From positions 1 to 64,000 of the forward strand of contig NZ_JAAOMP010000164.1 of assembly GCF_018853815.1 (NCBI RefSeq): DNA of 64,000 nt, given 5' to 3'. The notes under the pieces were generated by a model, which had not been told where the DNA came from, ran no database searches, and was given only the letters and a program-made list of their open reading frames with translations. This document shows, piece by piece, positions 55,784 to 64,000 of the stretch. The first letter of the stretch is position 1. Each line of letters starts with the position of its first letter. A program made the translations under genes and the position numbers. This DNA is from Acidithiobacillus sulfurivorans. Lineage in GTDB: Bacteria > Pseudomonadota > Gammaproteobacteria > Acidithiobacillales > Acidithiobacillaceae.

Positions 55784-56520
55784 CAGGGCTGTTCCTCCAG
55801 AGCGGCAGGTGCTACTCGCCCGACCAGGCTGAGTAACCCATGAATAATGGCGAGGGGCGGTGGTGGGCAGCCAGGTAACCACAAATCAACCGGGACAATT
55901 TTTTCCAGCCCGCCTGCACAGGCAAAGCTTTCACCAAATACCCCGCCATTGATGGCGCAGGTCCCCATGCCCATAACCCGTTTGGGTTCAGGCATGGCCG
56001 CGTAAGCTTTGCTGATGGCCGTGCGCATGGCATCGGTAATCGGACCGGCAACCAGCAGGACATCGGCATCGCGGGGTGTCGCTGTCACGAAAATACCGAG
56101 GCGATGGAGGTTGTAGGGAGGCGCATCAATCAGGCGGACTTCATTGACGCAGGCTCCGCAGGCCCCGGCATCTACGTACAGCACCTGGAGAGAGCGCGTG
56201 AAACGTGATCCCAGAGTAGACTGGGCAGAAGTGCTGGGGGCTCCCCAACTGAAATCTGTGGTCCACGGCAGAGCATTTTCGCCCTGGCGGCAGCGTTGGC
56301 AATGAATACAGCGGGAAAAATCGACGGCGACGCCATCAGTCCCATCCTGGCGCACGACTTTCAGTGCCTGGGTGGGGCAAACTGCAGCAATTTCCTCAGC
56401 GCGCTCAGTCGGTCGGGCGCGGGGACGCCCCGGAGTAATGCCGGCGCTGTCTTCTGCACCATCCGGCCAGGAGGTCGTGGTGATGCCCCGTTGCAATCCA
56501 TAATATGGCCAAAAGCTCAT
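55783..56520 (-). CDS. ferredoxin-domain/NuoB-type small subunit fusion
   Basis: This 245-residue protein has an N-terminal [4Fe-4S] ferredoxin part (Cys48 in VCPTQAL and CIHCQRC at 71, 74 and 77) followed by a NuoB/HyfI-like domain that holds the terminal cluster. The domain has CGAC at 121-124, Cys188 in GTCAINGG and Cys218 in LPGCPPPP. All four N2-type ligands are present, so electrons can reach the membrane junction. A fused ferredoxin with only one cluster is smaller than HyfH plus HyfI, which is unusual. ATGA overlaps join it to both neighbours. Confidence 0.87.
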   Translation of the reverse strand: MSFWPYYGLQRGITTTSWPDGAEDSAGITPGRPRARPTERAEEIAAVCPTQALKVVRQDGTDGVAVDFSRCIHCQRCRQGENALPWTTDFSWGAPSTSAQSTLGSRFTRSLQVLYVDAGACGACVNEVRLIDAPPYNLHRLGIFVTATPRDADVLLVAGPITDAMRTAISKAYAAMPEPKRVMGMGTCAINGGVFGESFACAGGLEKIVPVDLWLPGCPPPPLAIIHGLLSLVGRVAPAALEEQP

Positions 56521-58097
56521 CAGCGATCGTTCTCCGCTATGGACAGGCCCCAGGTGGCCAGAATGATGGGAAAATCCTGAAATGCCGCCCCTTCAATGGC
56601 TCTTTCAAAAGCATGCCAGTTGCGAAAACCCGGAGTGCCAAGGCGCAGGCGGGTGATAGTGCCGTCCCCGGTGCAGCGCAGCCAGTGAAAGGTGGCACCA
56701 GAAGGCGCTTCCACCCAGGATAGGGCATGGCCTTCCTGAATCGGGCAAGGGCTTTGTACTGGCCCTTCTGCCATAAAAGGCAGCAACTCCAGAATGATTT
56801 TTACGCTGATCCGGCTTTCGGCAAAAAATATACGCAGCCTCGCGTAACCATCTCCTTCCTGTTCTACAGGAATATCCGGTGACAGGAATACGTATTGGCC
56901 GTAAGGCAAGTTGCGACGCAAATCAATGCTTCTACCGGAAGCCCGGGCAATGGGGCCAACTACGCCATATATACGCGCCAATTCATTATCCAGAGTACCC
57001 ATTTCCTCAATGCGGTCGAGAAAGCTGGAACTGCTTTCCAGCTGTTTTTCCAGCAGCTGCATGCGTTGGTCCAGTTCTGGCAGCGTTTGTTTGATTAGTT
57101 TGAGCTTGCTTTCATCCAGGTCTTCCCGAAGACCGCCGGGCGTCAATACCCCAAAAAAATAGCGATGTCCGCAGAGTTGGGCACTGAGGCGCAGCAAGTC
57201 TTCGACAATGCCCTGGGCCAGTGCCTTGGCTACAGACAGGGCCGTGGACCCGGCAATTTCCGCAATATTCGCAGCGTGGTGGCGGATACGTTCCAGTTCT
57301 GCAAACACGATTCTCAATTGTTGGGCGCGGGTAGGTACCTGGCAGGCAGCGATCTGCTCCAGCGCCTGACAGTAAGCCCAAGCATGCGCGAAGGCGGAAG
57401 CGCCAGCAAAGCGTTCCGCCAGGAGCAAGCCCTGATCCACCGTGCGACCTTCGGCGATTTTTTCGACGCCGCGATATTTGTAAAACAGGCGGGTATGTAA
57501 GTAGCGAATCTGTTCGCCGGGGGTTTCCAGTAGCCAAAGGCCGGATTCATTGAAATCTCCCCAGACGGGACCGACGGGAAAGACCATGGCCCCTTCTTCC
57601 TGCAAAAGACGGGGGGGTGCCCAGTCCACTCCAGAGCCATGCAGATCAGGACGATGTTTCCCGTCAAAACTTCGGCGCATGGGATCGAGGCCTTCCGGCC
57701 AGTCATCATCATGCAAGACAAAATCGCCCAGAAAGGGATGCCCGCTGAAACGCAGGCCATATAAATCCCAGGCCTCCCGTTCATGCCAGTCAGCGGCATG
57801 CACCGTATCACTGATAGCCGGTAATTCTGTGCCCGCCGGAGCCTCTACTTTGAGCTCAATCAGATTGCCGGTGGAGGGCAGATAAAAAAGATAATGCACG
57901 CTCAGTGCATCTTCTTTTGCGCTTTCTTCAACCAGAAGGGTGGCAAATTCGGCCTCTTCGTCTTCCACCAGGTGGCGGGTCAGTTCGGGTAGCTGTTCGG
58001 CAGGACAGAGCAGCTGCAGCCATTGCTCGGAACGCTTCTGCATCTGCAGTTTGGGAATACTCTGCAGCCATTCCTGCAATGCCTTTGCAATGCTCAT
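56520..58097 (-). CDS. NuoC-NuoD-type large subunit lacking NiFe-site cysteines
   Basis: This 525-residue protein fuses a NuoC-like N-terminal domain (to about residue 150, with AADWHEREAWDLYGLRFSGHPF) to a NuoD/HycE-like large subunit (GLWLLETPGEQIRYLHTRLFYKYRGVEKIAEG). In NiFe hydrogenases, RxCxxC and DPCxxC bind the metal; here the first reads ERFAGASAFAH (about 228-238) and the C-terminus ends ATWGLSIAENDR. All four cysteines are absent. The complex therefore cannot be a standard hydrogenase. A quinone-type site, as in NuoD, or another substrate is possible. Confidence 0.88.
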   Translation of the reverse strand: MSIAKALQEWLQSIPKLQMQKRSEQWLQLLCPAEQLPELTRHLVEDEEAEFATLLVEESAKEDALSVHYLFYLPSTGNLIELKVEAPAGTELPAISDTVHAADWHEREAWDLYGLRFSGHPFLGDFVLHDDDWPEGLDPMRRSFDGKHRPDLHGSGVDWAPPRLLQEEGAMVFPVGPVWGDFNESGLWLLETPGEQIRYLHTRLFYKYRGVEKIAEGRTVDQGLLLAERFAGASAFAHAWAYCQALEQIAACQVPTRAQQLRIVFAELERIRHHAANIAEIAGSTALSVAKALAQGIVEDLLRLSAQLCGHRYFFGVLTPGGLREDLDESKLKLIKQTLPELDQRMQLLEKQLESSSSFLDRIEEMGTLDNELARIYGVVGPIARASGRSIDLRRNLPYGQYVFLSPDIPVEQEGDGYARLRIFFAESRISVKIILELLPFMAEGPVQSPCPIQEGHALSWVEAPSGATFHWLRCTGDGTITRLRLGTPGFRNWHAFERAIEGAAFQDFPIILATWGLSIAENDR

Positions 58098-59578
58098 GCG
58101 GGTACCTCCAGCATGAGAGCCGCTTCATGCACCAAATGGAGCAAGGGTGCCGGGAGATAAAAGCCAAAAACAAACATCGGGATGAAGGCTATGGCCATGG
58201 CCGCCAGACTGCTGCGCGGAATCTTGATGGTCGGCGCTGTGTGCTGTTCCGGGATGTTGTCCGGGGCGCCAAAAGCAATCCGTGTGGCCTGATAGGCGAG
58301 GGCAATAAATGCAATGACAATAAATGCTGTTAACAGGCCGGTAGGCAGATACTGACCACTGCTGTAACCCGTATAGAGAATTTCAAATTCCGACAAAAAG
58401 AGCGCAAAGGGCGGAGCGCCGGCAATGGCCAGAGTGCCGAGCACCAAGGCCCAGCCTGCAGCGGGAGAACGACTGATCAAGCCTCTTACTTTGGCAATTT
58501 CCTGGGTTCCAAAAATAATCCCCGCCAAACCCGCTGCAAAAAAGCAGAAGGACTTGGTAAAACCATGGGCAAAGAGCTGATAGACCGTTCCCTGTTCGTG
58601 AACAGCGGCACCAATCCCGCAGGCGGTGAGGATGATGCCCATGTGTTCGATGGTGGAATAGGCAAACATTCTCTTGAAGTCATGAACCTGCAGTAACATG
58701 AATGCAGCGCTACCCACCGTAATGAGACCGGCGGTCATATACCAGGCGGCCGGGTCATGAATACCCGGATTTGCTGCCAGCGCTGGATAGATGCGTAGCA
58801 GCATATACAGGGCAGCACTGGTTTCCACTCCGGATAGAACCGCACAGACAGAAGCGGGAGCCTGGCTGTGCGCATCCGGGAGCCAGGTGTGCATGGGCAC
58901 CAGACCCGTTTTGGCACCAAAACCAATCAGCCATAGCACAAAAGCCAGGAGCAGCAGGGGAGCAGACATATGCGGTGCGGCGCACAGCAAGCCATCCCAG
59001 GTGGGCGCTTGCCCGGCTGCATGCGTTCCGTAGTACAGCATCAGGACGCCGAGCAAAGCAATCATGGCACCCATGCTGGTCAACGCGACATATTTCCAGG
59101 CCGCTTCCAGCGCTTCCGCACGATCTTCATAAGCCACCAGAAAGGCAGAAAATACCGTGGTTAATTCAATGGCAATCCACATTAACGCGAGGTTGGCAAC
59201 CAGTGGAACGGCCAGAATCACCAAGGCGAACACATTCATCAACGGAAAATATTGACGATAGCGCGGTTCGGCTTCGTCCTTGGCTTGTTCTTGCTGTCTG
59301 GCCCATAAATACCCTATGGCATAGAGGGACGACGTGAAATAAACAAAACAGACCGGCAGTAAATACAGGGCACCCAACGCGTCCAGGGCAAACAGGCCAT
59401 CGCTGGCATGGATGGGACCATGGGCTTCGACATGCCACGCCGCGCTGATTCCTAAAATCAGGGTGATGAAAGCCGCAAATACACTGAAGTAAGGTGCTGC
59501 ACGCCGATTGAGCAGCGCGAGCAGGGCGCCGGACAGCGGCACCAATAAAATAAGGGCGGGTAACCATTCAACGTTCAT
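58094..59578 (-). CDS. HyfF/NuoM-N-type proton-conducting membrane subunit
   Basis: This 494-residue multi-pass protein has the NuoM/N/HyfF core: LIGFGAKTGLVPMHTWLPDAHSQAPASVCAVLSG with the conserved lysine, DFKRMFAYSTIEHMG, FAHGFTKSFCFFAAG and IAGAPPFALFLSEF. It is one of three antiporter-like subunits of the complex. The ATG at 59578 is used because the frame upstream overlaps hyfE; the overlap with hyfE is 11 bp. The 3' end overlaps the CD subunit by 4 bp. Confidence 0.9.
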   Translation of the reverse strand: MNVEWLPALILLVPLSGALLALLNRRAAPYFSVFAAFITLILGISAAWHVEAHGPIHASDGLFALDALGALYLLPVCFVYFTSSLYAIGYLWARQQEQAKDEAEPRYRQYFPLMNVFALVILAVPLVANLALMWIAIELTTVFSAFLVAYEDRAEALEAAWKYVALTSMGAMIALLGVLMLYYGTHAAGQAPTWDGLLCAAPHMSAPLLLLAFVLWLIGFGAKTGLVPMHTWLPDAHSQAPASVCAVLSGVETSAALYMLLRIYPALAANPGIHDPAAWYMTAGLITVGSAAFMLLQVHDFKRMFAYSTIEHMGIILTACGIGAAVHEQGTVYQLFAHGFTKSFCFFAAGLAGIIFGTQEIAKVRGLISRSPAAGWALVLGTLAIAGAPPFALFLSEFEILYTGYSSGQYLPTGLLTAFIVIAFIALAYQATRIAFGAPDNIPEQHTAPTIKIPRSSLAAMAIAFIPMFVFGFYLPAPLLHLVHEAALMLEVPA

Positions 59579-60248
59579 GGAGTTTATCCAGTGTACCCAC
59601 CCGGGTAGAACCTGTGATCCGGCGAATACTGCGAATGAGTAAACCGATGACCAGGGCGACAATAGGTACGTCGACGGCCGCTGCAATTTCGGCAATAACC
59701 GTCAGGTTGTGCACAATGGCTATGGATCCAAAAAAGGCCCCGTTTTCCATGATGAGTAAACCCATCAATTGCGCAACGCTTTCCCGGCGCACGGCGACCG
59801 TAAACGCCCCCCAAAGCACCATGATCAATCCGGTCGGCAGATTGATGGCCGCAAAGGGCACACCATGCAGGGTCGGCAACACTGGCGCCACCGCAAACCA
59901 GCCAACCAGAGCGAGCATGGCGGCAACGAGGACCGAGGCAGGTATTCCCATGGCCTGATCTACTTCGCGCCGACCATATACCTCTTCGCCAGCTGCCCAG
60001 CGCAGTACCAATGGGACGGCAATGACTTTGGTGGTGAAGGTGATCAGCGCCACCCAGAGCAGGTTGACCGCTTGCAGGGCGTAAGCCAGTGCCAGAGCAG
60101 ATGCCGTCAGAGCGCTGGCTTGCCACATGAAAAAGCGCAGGGAGGCCAGCATCTGCCGGGACACCATGACCCCCAGTCCGAATACCACAAAAAGAGCCGC
60201 TATCGAGCCGTCAATGCTCAGCATGATAGAGCTGACCGGAGCCATCAT
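59568..60248 (-). CDS. HyfE/NuoK-like membrane subunit
   Basis: This 226-residue membrane protein has about seven hydrophobic segments. Its C-terminal half resembles HyfE, with MGLLIMENGAFFGSIAI containing the key glutamate of NuoK-type subunits. The start is ATG 60248 or 60245; 60248 overlaps the hyfC stop as ATGA. HyfE corresponds to a small NuoK-like subunit with extra N-terminal helices. Confidence 0.85.
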   Translation of the reverse strand: MMAPVSSIMLSIDGSIAALFVVFGLGVMVSRQMLASLRFFMWQASALTASALALAYALQAVNLLWVALITFTTKVIAVPLVLRWAAGEEVYGRREVDQAMGIPASVLVAAMLALVGWFAVAPVLPTLHGVPFAAINLPTGLIMVLWGAFTVAVRRESVAQLMGLLIMENGAFFGSIAIVHNLTVIAEIAAAVDVPIVALVIGLLIRSIRRITGSTRVGTLDKLHER

Positions 60249-61207
60249 GCGATGCCTACCAGGCGGATGCTGACCGCAAAAAGACATATGACAAAGGCTA
60301 CGGCCAGGAATTCAGAAATACGGAATAGCCGCAACTTGGCGAGGGTGGTTTCAACCAGCGCCAGAATAACCACAAAAGCCAGCAATTTCAGGAGCACCAG
60401 ACCCATAGCAGAAAGAACGGCGGTCCACTGGGTCGTGGGGGCCAGACCCCAGGGCGTGACGAGGACATTCACAAAAATCAGAGCCAATACCATGAGTTTG
60501 CTGGCACCCCCCCATTTCATGAGGGCCGCGCTGCTTCCCGAATATTCGAGTCCCTTGGAATGACCAATCATGGCAATTTCCACTTTTCCTGCTGGACTAT
60601 CTACCGGAATACGTCCTTCATCAGCCAGAATTAACAGAAAAAAAGCGAGAATGACCATGAGGTGTGTGGGTTGCAGCATGCTGCTCCAGGAAGCGCCCCA
60701 GGTGGCAGTCACAAAGTAAGGAATGGTGCTGTTGGCCACATAGGACACACTAAAAAACACCATGATAAAAACCGGTTCCGCCAGGAAACCCACCATATGC
60801 GTTCGGCTGGCCCCTACAGCAGCATATATATTGCCCGTATCCATGCCCGCAAGGGCTACGAAAAAACCGGAAACAGCCATCAGGAAGCCTACGGCCACCA
60901 TATCACCCATGAAGGCAAAAAACAGAGGGTAAGCCGTGAAAGCAGGAATCAGCAGAACCACAAAAATGGGCATCACAAAAGCGACAATTGGGGCGAAGCG
61001 AAATACCCAGGTGGATTGTTCTGAAATCACTTCATCCTTGCCAAACAGTTTCCAGATGTCGCGATAAGTTTGCCAGATGCTGACCCCACTTTTACCCTGA
61101 ATATTTTCTTCGATACGGTGCAGTACGCCTTCCACCAGAGGAGAAAATACCAGAATAAAAGCGACTTGCCCGAGATTCAGGACGAGGTGTGTCCAGATGG
61201 GGGTCAT
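60245..61207 (-). CDS. HyfC/NuoH-like membrane subunit
   Basis: This 320-residue protein resembles NuoH/HyfC. It has the loop near residue 45 (GKSGVSIWQTYRDIWKLFGKDEVI) that in NuoH contacts the quinone cavity, the ASRTHMVGFLAEPVF segment and the LADEGRIPVDSPAGKVEIAMIGHSKGLEYSG motif typical of group-4 hydrogenase H-like subunits. It is the membrane anchor for the peripheral arm. ATGA joins it to the 62-residue gene upstream. Confidence 0.9.
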   Translation of the reverse strand: MTPIWTHLVLNLGQVAFILVFSPLVEGVLHRIEENIQGKSGVSIWQTYRDIWKLFGKDEVISEQSTWVFRFAPIVAFVMPIFVVLLIPAFTAYPLFFAFMGDMVAVGFLMAVSGFFVALAGMDTGNIYAAVGASRTHMVGFLAEPVFIMVFFSVSYVANSTIPYFVTATWGASWSSMLQPTHLMVILAFFLLILADEGRIPVDSPAGKVEIAMIGHSKGLEYSGSSAALMKWGGASKLMVLALIFVNVLVTPWGLAPTTQWTAVLSAMGLVLLKLLAFVVILALVETTLAKLRLFRISEFLAVAFVICLFAVSIRLVGIA

Positions 61208-61392
61208 GACAGGCCTACTTTGTAGCCCAACAAAGCCAGAACATCTCCAATTCCCATGAGCCCCAGCGCCCATTTCCAGCGCGATCCCTGCACCCATAGA
61301 CCCAGAGTGAGGCCAACGCCCATCAGGGTCATATTGGCAGCGCCTACAAAACTGCTCGCTGTGGCGACACTAGCCATGAAGAACCCATTCAA
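61204..61392 (-). CDS. small membrane protein at the head of the hyf-like operon
   Basis: This 62-residue protein has two hydrophobic stretches (ASSFVGAANMTLMGVGLTLGLWV and KWALGLMGIGDVLALLGYKVG). It is too small for any standard Hyf subunit. It overlaps hyfC by ATGA and the upstream gene by several bases. A second ATG at 61377 is also possible. It may be an accessory subunit or an assembly factor; no family is recognised. Confidence 0.6.
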   Translation of the reverse strand: MNGFFMASVATASSFVGAANMTLMGVGLTLGLWVQGSRWKWALGLMGIGDVLALLGYKVGLS

Positions 61393-61627
61393 TATCGTCG
61401 ATTATATTGTGCCATAAGCAGGGATGCTGATAGTGCCCAATAAATTCACAGCCAGTTGTCGGCGTTTTTTTGTGATACCTGGGCTGGGAAATTGCCGGGA
61501 TAACATGGGCGGTACCATTGTTGCAAATCCATAGATCTACCCCGACTTTAGGATATTCTTCGGCCTTTCTTAATACCCTGTCGGTCAGACTTTCGATGGA
61601 TTGTTTGAGCGCAATGATTTGACTCAT
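61370..61627 (-). CDS. hypothetical 85-residue protein at the head of the hyf-like operon
   Basis: This 85-residue soluble protein has a helical start (IIALKQSIESLTDRVLRKAEE) and a middle part with cysteines and histidines (VGVDLWICNNGTAHVIP, TGCEFIGHYQHPCLWHNI). It overlaps the small membrane protein. Whether it is translated is not certain: it has only a modest GGGATCGGG before the ATG. Position alone suggests a link to the complex. Confidence 0.5.
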   Translation of the reverse strand: MSQIIALKQSIESLTDRVLRKAEEYPKVGVDLWICNNGTAHVIPAISQPRYHKKTPTTGCEFIGHYQHPCLWHNIIDDIEWVLHG

Positions 61628-61862
61628 AGCCCGATCCCTGCAACACTGTATGATATTTTAATTATTAGGAGAGGAAATTCGGTTAATTTATAAATAATCA
61701 AAACGCCTCCCACATGCCAAATAAAATTTGGGTTCATGTAGAAGTCATCAGCCACAGCGGCGGTTATTTGGTGGACTTCATCACCATATCACTTATTTTA
61801 TAAGTATGCAGTTAACCCGTCAAGTTTTATCCCTGTTTTATTTTCTGTTTTTGATATATTTT

Positions 61863-62249
61863 CTAAAGTATATGGTCAAGTTTTTCTTGTGCCGAAACGC
61901 GTACTGCATGGGCCGGATGTTGGATGAGTTTTTCGAGTGCCTGCCGTTTTTCAGTGCCTGCAGGCAAGTGATCAATGGCATTGAGAATGGCCATGCCCTG
62001 GACTACATCAACAGGATAATCCAAGGCACATTCAGCCAGTGGCCCTGCTGCTTCTGCATGATTTTGATTGGCGAGACTGAGAATGGCCCCCATCCGTACT
62101 TCCGAATGAGGGTTTTTGAGTGCCCAGATCAGGCGACCATAATAAGGCGTTTGTCGTTCCCAGGCCTCAATGTTACGACCACAAGCCGGACAATTCTCTA
62201 CGCCGATCGGAATTTCAGCAAAGCAGAGCGGGCAGTAATGATGATTCAT
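61863..62249 (-). CDS. zinc-ribbon and HEAT-repeat protein
   Basis: This 128-residue protein has an N-terminal zinc ribbon with two CxxC pairs (HYCPLCFAEIP and ENCPACGRN). HEAT-like helical repeats follow (RLIWALKNPHSEVRMGAILSLAN, KRQALEKLIQHPAHAVRVSAQEKL). Such layouts usually bind proteins. Its start overlaps the DUF190 gene by 4 bp, so it belongs to the crcB-DUF190 cluster. A separate run of about 235 bp with no supported gene lies downstream. Confidence 0.75.
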   Translation of the reverse strand: MNHHYCPLCFAEIPIGVENCPACGRNIEAWERQTPYYGRLIWALKNPHSEVRMGAILSLANQNHAEAAGPLAECALDYPVDVVQGMAILNAIDHLPAGTEKRQALEKLIQHPAHAVRVSAQEKLDHIL

Positions 62250-62563
62250 ACGCAGCCGCAGTCAGCTTCCCAGCGCAGAATATGATTGCCGGGTACCAGT
62301 TCGAGCAGGTGGGGCATGACCGCATCCACGGTCTCCGGTTCGTCGAAAAACTCCAGTACCAAGGGTAGATGCACGTTCAGACGCAATACATCATCGGCAT
62401 GAACGACGCCCTTGCTGCCAAAGCCGGCAATACCCCGGAATGCGGTGACCCCATGCACTTTGTACTGATCGTGGAGCATGCGAAATATCTCCTCCATCAA
62501 ATTGTGGCCATCGTGTTTATCACCTTCTTTGATGTAAAGGCGGACTACGGAAACGCTGGTCAT
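62246..62563 (-). CDS. DUF190 (PII-like) protein
   Basis: This 105-residue DUF190 protein has MTSVSVVRLYIKEGDKHDGHNLMEEIFRMLHDQYKVHGVTAFRGIAGFGSKG and a C-terminal DADD-to-LPLVLEFFDEPETVDAV segment. DUF190 proteins have a PII-like fold and are often encoded beside crcB, which is the case here (14 bp). A ligand-sensing role is inferred. The start at 62563 is used because the frame upstream covers the crcB stop. Confidence 0.88.
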   Translation of the reverse strand: MTSVSVVRLYIKEGDKHDGHNLMEEIFRMLHDQYKVHGVTAFRGIAGFGSKGVVHADDVLRLNVHLPLVLEFFDEPETVDAVMPHLLELVPGNHILRWEADCGCV

Positions 62564-62577
62564 GATTTTCACCTCTC

Positions 62578-62955
62578 TTAAATACTGCGGGATACCCAGG
62601 CACCGGCAAATGCCGCTGCCACACACAGGAATAGTGAAGAAAACATATACAGCAAACCTTTCAGTGCTTCGCCGTTTTCAAAGAGAACCAGAGTCTCCAG
62701 GGAGAAGGTTGAGAAGGTGGTGTAAGCGCCAAGGCCCCCGGTAAGCATACCTGTACGCAATTCCGGACTGAGAGAAATGCGTTCGAGGGTTTCAAAAAAA
62801 AGGAAACCCATGATGAAGCAGCCCATGACGTTAATACTCAGGGTTGCCCAGGGAAAACCCCGCCCAAATACCGTTTGTACCAGCAAACTCTGTCCATATC
62901 GTGCCCAGGCACCCAAAACGGCAAATACGGCGATGAAGCCGAAAGTGGCAAACAT
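62578..62955 (-). CDS. crcB: CrcB/Fluc fluoride channel
   Basis: CrcB/Fluc is an inner-membrane channel that exports fluoride. The 125-residue protein has four membrane segments, the WATLSINVMGCFIMGF motif and the signature GGLGAYTTFSTFSLE. A single gene fits a homodimeric channel. It sits between a NuoL-type gene and DUF190. No fluoride-riboswitch-like leader is seen in the 17 bp before it, so it probably depends on the upstream promoter. Confidence 0.93.
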   Translation of the reverse strand: MFATFGFIAVFAVLGAWARYGQSLLVQTVFGRGFPWATLSINVMGCFIMGFLFFETLERISLSPELRTGMLTGGLGAYTTFSTFSLETLVLFENGEALKGLLYMFSSLFLCVAAAFAGAWVSRSI

Positions 62956-62972
62956 TGTTACTCCTTACTTAA

Positions 62973-64000
62973 TTAAATATAAAAAACACTCGCAAAAATA
63001 ATGATGAGCAGTATTCCAATATAGGCCAGATAGGCATTCAGGGAACCATTTTGTAAGGCCAGTCCCAGCCGGTCACTCATGATTTGCACGAAGCGCACCA
63101 CAGGACGAAATAACCAGGGACCAAATACTGGGGCCTGACTGTAATCAAAATGCAGTTCACGAACGAAATAACTTCTTTCGCTATGGCTTTTCCGGGTATT
63201 GGTGCTGGGGCGGTAGACAAAGCTGTAGAACTCACGCAAAGCGTTGGAAAAAGCCAAAGCCGTGACCGCATTGTTGGCCGGTATCTGGCGTAATCCGTGA
63301 CCCCAGACCGGCACGCGCCTGCGCCCCTGACGAAGATGACTCCAGCCCAGCATGGCTAATGGAATCAGGGATAATAGCAGTCCCATCAGCAGCAGCAGAG
63401 GCGGTGAAATAAACGCAAAATGAAAACGCAGAGGAATCAGAATCGGTCCTTTCACCATACTGGCCAGGGCGGCGGGAACAGCGGGCCAGTTATCTTCGGC
63501 GAGAAAGCCGAGGGTCCAGGGAAGTGCTGCAGCATAGCCCAGAACCAACAAGCCCAAAGCGAGAATGGGCCAGCGTCCGGTAATGCTGTGTTGGTTTTCC
63601 TCGCGACCCAGTAAACCCAGGCCGAAGACCTTGATCATGGTGGCCAGGGCGATGGCGGCAGTCAGTGCCAACCCCGCTCCACTCAAGGCCAGGGTGACTC
63701 TGGCGGCAGAACTGGTCAGATGAAAGTCCTGAAAGACCGTCTGAAACAAATACCATTCTCCCGCAAACCCGGCAGTAGGCGGCATGGCGGCCAGGCTCAT
63801 GGCGCCCAGCAGTGCGCCGATACCCAGGGTCCAGGGAGCGAGTGCCAGCACCCGGCTCTGCGCAATGGCATAGTCTCCGCGCACGCTGGCAACCCGGTCC
63901 GCACTGAGCATCATGCTGCCTTTGGCCAGGCTGTGACCGCCCAGATGAATGAGACCTACGGTCCAGGCCAGGGTACTGAGCATATTCAAACCGTCAGCCC
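62973..64000 (-). CDS. HyfB/NuoL-type subunit, C-terminal part (cut by window end)
   Basis: The 342 codons from the window edge are in an open frame that continues past 64000, so the N-terminus is missing. The visible part has LIHLGGHSLAKGSMMLSADRV, PPTAGFAGEWYLFQTVF and a C-terminal hydrophobic helix, as in HyfB-like antiporter subunits. Its C-terminal region has the same layout as that of the gene at 53669 (arginine-rich turn, WGHGL, then a final helix). It is a second copy of this subunit type, 17 bp before crcB. Confidence 0.85.
   Translation of the reverse strand, partial: ADGLNMLSTLAWTVGLIHLGGHSLAKGSMMLSADRVASVRGDYAIAQSRVLALAPWTLGIGALLGAMSLAAMPPTAGFAGEWYLFQTVFQDFHLTSSAARVTLALSGAGLALTAAIALATMIKVFGLGLLGREENQHSITGRWPILALGLLVLGYAAALPWTLGFLAEDNWPAVPAALASMVKGPILIPLRFHFAFISPPLLLLMGLLLSLIPLAMLGWSHLRQGRRRVPVWGHGLRQIPANNAVTALAFSNALREFYSFVYRPSTNTRKSHSERSYFVRELHFDYSQAPVFGPWLFRPVVRFVQIMSDRLGLALQNGSLNAYLAYIGILLIIIFASVFYI

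Noticed and set aside
56520-58097. Calling the large subunit a NiFe hydrogenase.
   Set aside because: All four nickel-binding cysteines are missing in the frame that otherwise matches the family.

Overview
The window looks like chromosomal DNA of a Gram-negative proteobacterium. It has lipopolysaccharide heptose genes, LpoA, Slp, outer-membrane porins, and recCBD in gammaproteobacterial order. The gene content and style suggest an acidophilic Acidithiobacillus-like organism. That assignment is inference from gene content and was not tested by any search. Gene density is high and most neighbours are translationally coupled (ATGA overlaps).

Layout. (1) 1-9077 is housekeeping: the 3' end of tsaD, a TPR protein, plsY, folB, rimO, a NifU-type protein, a pteridine-reductase-like SDR, a MidA-type methyltransferase, a YffB/ArsC-like protein, hemN and a MetR-like regulator. 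(2) 9150-14530 is a phosphate-acquisition cluster. It holds an OprO/P-type porin, a phytase-like secreted protein, an OprD-type porin and an OmpA-like lipoprotein. Both porin promoters carry four Pho-type repeats at exact 11-bp spacing, and a hairpin-rich repeated element sits upstream of each. (3) 14548-21988 holds waaF, an RMD1-family protein, a GlcD-like oxidase, a gmhA-hldE(adenylyltransferase) fusion, yraN and lpoA, with rsmI divergent. (4) 22002-29789 is an accessory island beside tRNA-Phe. It contains an integrase remnant, a decayed type I restriction-modification locus (intact hsdM, hsdR reduced to its C-terminal tail), a HigBA-type module with a palindromic operator, two AT-rich membrane-protein genes, a truncated IHF-like gene and an AbrB/PIN toxin-antitoxin pair.

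(5) 30045-34706 holds a DUF4239 protein, galE, a DsbG-like lipoprotein, a DUF4337 protein and msrA-msrB. (6) 34731-48955 is a long run on the minus strand. It starts with a bufferin-type RiPP cassette (cysteine-containing precursor, DUF692/MNIO enzyme, DUF2063 partner), continues by gene overlap into recC-recB-recD, and ends with a globin-GAF-GAF-GGDEF-EAL protein that has a C-terminal zinc-binding CZB-like domain. (7) 49035-53530 holds small envelope proteins, slp, pirin, a TMEM175-type channel and cfa. (8) 53669-64000 is a complex-I/hydrogenase-4-like membrane operon. Its large subunit lacks all NiFe-site cysteines, so it is probably a hydrogenase-related respiratory or ion-pumping complex and not a hydrogenase. 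A crcB-DUF190-zinc-ribbon/HEAT cassette lies between two HyfB/NuoL-type genes.

The strongest candidates for something new are the bufferin-recCBD gene coupling, the nickel-less Hyf-like complex with two tiny extra genes, the globin/CZB cyclic-di-GMP protein, and the repeated hairpin element upstream of the Pho-type promoters.
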